Assembly (NCBI GenBank): GCA_036376595.1
Contig: DASVAA010000004.1
Span: 1-64,000, forward strand
Source of the DNA: SMAG-U1939 sp036376595
Lineage (GTDB): Bacteria > Chloroflexota > Ktedonobacteria > Ktedonobacterales > JADMIN01
Reading direction: 5' to 3'
DNA: 64,000 bases
Every line of letters begins with the position of its first letter. Positions within the stretch are counted from its first letter, which is position 1. The notes under the pieces were generated by a model. The model was not told the origin of the DNA, searched no databases, and saw nothing but the letters and a program-made list of their open reading frames with translations. The position numbers and the translations under genes were made by a program. This document shows positions 62,144 through 64,000 of this stretch, in pieces.

Positions 62144-62209
62144 GGGCGCAATAGGTGGCGGGCGAGCGCGGATGGCAGCGACAACGGATGCGCGTGGAGG
62201 GTGCGGCGC

Positions 62210-63793
62210 ATGGCAGCGGAGATGGGCGCGGAGGGCGGCGAGGCCGGCTCGCGGGCGGGTGGGAGCGAGGCGGCGGTGGATTCGCCCCGTCCAGCGCAGG
62301 ACGACCGCGACGGCTGGCGGCGCTTCTGGCGCGAGCGCGGGCAGCCCTGGCGCCGCGAGCCGGAGTGCGATGCCGAACGCCAGATCGCGCTGGCCGAGCG
62401 CCTCGCACGGAGCGCAGCCGTCGAGCGCGGCGACTATCCCTTCGCGGCGATTGCGCCGAGCCTGAGCCGGGCGGATGTCGAGTGGCTGCTGGCGGCGCTG
62501 GACGGCGGGTGTGGACCCGTGGACTGGGACGATCCGGCGCAGCGCGAGCGAGAGGGATTGGACCTGCGCGGCGCCGATCTGGGCGGCCTGGACCTCAGCG
62601 GGCTGCCGCTGGCACGCCTGCGCGCGGGCTTGCACGAGGAGCAGTGGCGCGCGATCCTCACGTCCGCCCAGCTTGAATCCGCGGCGGCGCACTTCGAGCA
62701 TGCCGATCTCTCACAGGCGCATCTGGAGGGCGCGATGCTGCAAGGGGCGCATCTAGAGGACGCGCGCCTGCGCGGAGCATGGCTGGCAGAGGCCGAGCTG
62801 AGCTTCGCGCTCCTGGAGGGTGCGCGGCTCAATGACGCCCACGCCGAGGGTGCGCGGCTGTTGGGCGCCAACCTGGAGGAGGCGGTGCTGGCGGGGGCGC
62901 GGCTGGAGGGCGCGGTGCTCAGCAGCGCCGCACTCGCCGGTGCCGAGCTTTCGGCGGCGCACATGGAGGGCGCGCGGCTCAACGCGGCGCATCTGGGCGG
63001 CGCGCGGCGCGCGACAGCCACGCTGGCCCGCCTGCGAGCGCTCGATCCTGGCACCGCCGAGACGCTGCCCGGCGCCGATCTGGCCGGCATCTTCTTCGAC
63101 AGCACGACAGCGCTCGACGAGGCGGTGCTGGGTGACGAGGAGCACGGCGCGGTGAGTGTGGCCGATGCGCGCTGGGGCGGCATCAATCTGGCGGTGGTAG
63201 ACTGGACGCCGCTGCGCATGCTGGGCGACGAGCGCACCGCGCGCGAGCCGCTCGACGCCAACGGCAAGCCCAAAGACACTGCCGCGCGGCTGGCCGAGTT
63301 CCGCACGGCGGTGCGCGCCAGCCGGCAGCTCGCGGTGGCGCTGCGCGAGCAGGGCCTCAACGAGCAGGCGGACCTCTTCGCCTACCGGGCGCAGGTCTTG
63401 CAGCGCGAGGTGTTGCGGCGCGAGGCGCTGCGCCGTCCCAGTCCTGGCGAGCGGCATGCGTGTCGCCGGCGGGCGCTGCGTGCCGGCCAGTACGTCTTCT
63501 CACTGTTCCTCGACGCGCTGGCGGGCTACGGCTACCGGCCGGGGCGCAGCCTCGCGGCGTACATCGCCTCGCTGGTGCTCTTCGCGCTGGCGTACCATCT
63601 CATCCAGCCGCCGCTGGGATGGGTGGGGGCCATCGCGCTAAGCATCAACTCGTTCCACGGGCGCGGCTTTTTCGCGGGCACCGCGTCTCCAGCGGACCCG
63701 GTGACGGTGCTGGCGGCGGTCGAGGCCATCGTGGGGCTGGTGATCGAGATCAGCTTCATCGCGACCTTCACCCAGCGCTTCTTCGGGCGCTAG
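62210..63793 (+). CDS. Pentapeptide-repeat protein with C-terminal channel-like membrane domain
   Basis: 527 residues from ATG 62210 (GGAGG nine bases upstream). Residues about 115-275 contain pentapeptide repeats of the A(D/N/H)LxxA type (ADLSQAHLEGAMLQGAHLED, LLGANLEEAVLAGARLEGAV), which form a right-handed beta-helix. After a linker with LREQGLNEQADLFAYRAQVLQREV come two membrane helices near the C-terminus. The end (AIALSINSFHGRGFFAGT, IVGLVIEISFIATFTQRFFG) resembles the pore and second helix of two-helix ion channels. Relatives occur in cyanobacteria and Chloroflexota. Proposed role: a gated channel or membrane-attached scaffold; not proven. Confidence 0.85.
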   Translation: MAAEMGAEGGEAGSRAGGSEAAVDSPRPAQDDRDGWRRFWRERGQPWRREPECDAERQIALAERLARSAAVERGDYPFAAIAPSLSRADVEWLLAALDGGCGPVDWDDPAQREREGLDLRGADLGGLDLSGLPLARLRAGLHEEQWRAILTSAQLESAAAHFEHADLSQAHLEGAMLQGAHLEDARLRGAWLAEAELSFALLEGARLNDAHAEGARLLGANLEEAVLAGARLEGAVLSSAALAGAELSAAHMEGARLNAAHLGGARRATATLARLRALDPGTAETLPGADLAGIFFDSTTALDEAVLGDEEHGAVSVADARWGGINLAVVDWTPLRMLGDERTAREPLDANGKPKDTAARLAEFRTAVRASRQLAVALREQGLNEQADLFAYRAQVLQREVLRREALRRPSPGERHACRRRALRAGQYVFSLFLDALAGYGYRPGRSLAAYIASLVLFALAYHLIQPPLGWVGAIALSINSFHGRGFFAGTASPADPVTVLAAVEAIVGLVIEISFIATFTQRFFGR

Positions 63794-63865
63794 GATCGGT
63801 GAAAGTGCGCGCCGATCGCGTGTGCATGTTAGTCTCCCCGGCGGTACGGAGGGAGGCGGGATGCG

Positions 63866-64000
63866 ATGTCGAGCAGCTCGAAGCCGCAGGCCTCCGCGCC
63901 AAGATCGAAGCCGAAGGAGTACGTTTCGCCGGACCTGACGCAGCTCTTCGTCGCCACCGTGGCGGCGCTGCTGGTGGGGGCGATTGACTTCGTCGTGCCC
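63866..64000 (+). CDS. Membrane protein, partial (start only)
   Basis: ATG 63866 with GGAGGCGGG upstream. 45 residues are visible, ending in the beginning of a membrane helix (LFVATVAALLVGAIDFVVP), preceded by a basic Ser/Lys/Pro-rich segment. The rest is outside the window. No family recognised. Confidence 0.6.
   Translation, partial: MSSSSKPQASAPRSKPKEYVSPDLTQLFVATVAALLVGAIDFVVP

Overview
The window is a GC-rich bacterial chromosome segment, read here as Chloroflexota (Ktedonobacteria/Thermomicrobia-like). This placement is inference. It rests on the gene content (GtrA, DegV, MFS, Asp-box and pentapeptide-repeat proteins, Ser/Thr kinase with an extracytoplasmic domain, large ATPase-LuxR regulator, two acyl-CoA dehydrogenases) and on several short dispersed repeat families typical of such genomes. 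I see no rRNA, tRNA, CRISPR array, transposase or phage gene.

Layout. 1-2.7 kb: a leftward operon of a His-rich multicopper oxidase and two DJ-1/PfpI proteins (the last cut by the window edge). 3-8.2 kb: degV, gtrA-like, two hypothetical genes, then trxB, which has a CsoR/CstR-like palindrome in its promoter and a strong terminator. 8.3-19.2 kb: a cluster of surface proteins with Thr/Pro-rich stalks. It includes an ECF sigma factor whose reading frame is cut by an amber codon, its Asp-box membrane partner, two tandem paralogues with the same C-terminal domain, and a HEPN-like membrane protein. Threonine dehydratase and an MFS exporter lie among them. 19.2-28.4 kb: an FAD oxidoreductase, then a mosaic locus of TetR regulators and alpha/beta hydrolases (two intact epoxide hydrolases). 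Its outer edges carry short orphan 3' tails of another TetR gene and another epoxide hydrolase gene.

28.5-38 kb: an AlkZ/AlkX-like winged-helix protein, a frameshifted DUF4258 gene beside a YgiT-type zinc finger gene, malate synthase, prfA, a tiny membrane protein, aldo/keto reductase, a Cys-rich secreted protein, and an MBL/Nudix pair. 39-46 kb: a Ser/Thr kinase, DedA, an orphan histidine kinase, a transaldolase-like protein, and a DUF4870 protein. 46-50.3 kb: acyl-CoA dehydrogenase, and nusA with a leader hairpin but no rimP. A VapBC-like pair on the other strand separates nusA from rnpM (ylxR). 50.4-64 kb: an ATPase-LuxR regulator, DUF4242, a secreted protein, a second acyl-CoA dehydrogenase, LssY-like, a SufR-like regulator with folE and a RibD-C reductase, hypothetical genes, a pentapeptide-repeat channel-like protein, and the start of a membrane protein.

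The most unusual signals are: (1) the TetR/epoxide hydrolase mosaic, with tail relics and a duplicated 18-bp operator; (2) the amber-interrupted sigma factor; (3) three dispersed repeat families, two of which lie in frame inside genes; (4) the trxB and SufR-like promoter operators; (5) the broken nusA operon.
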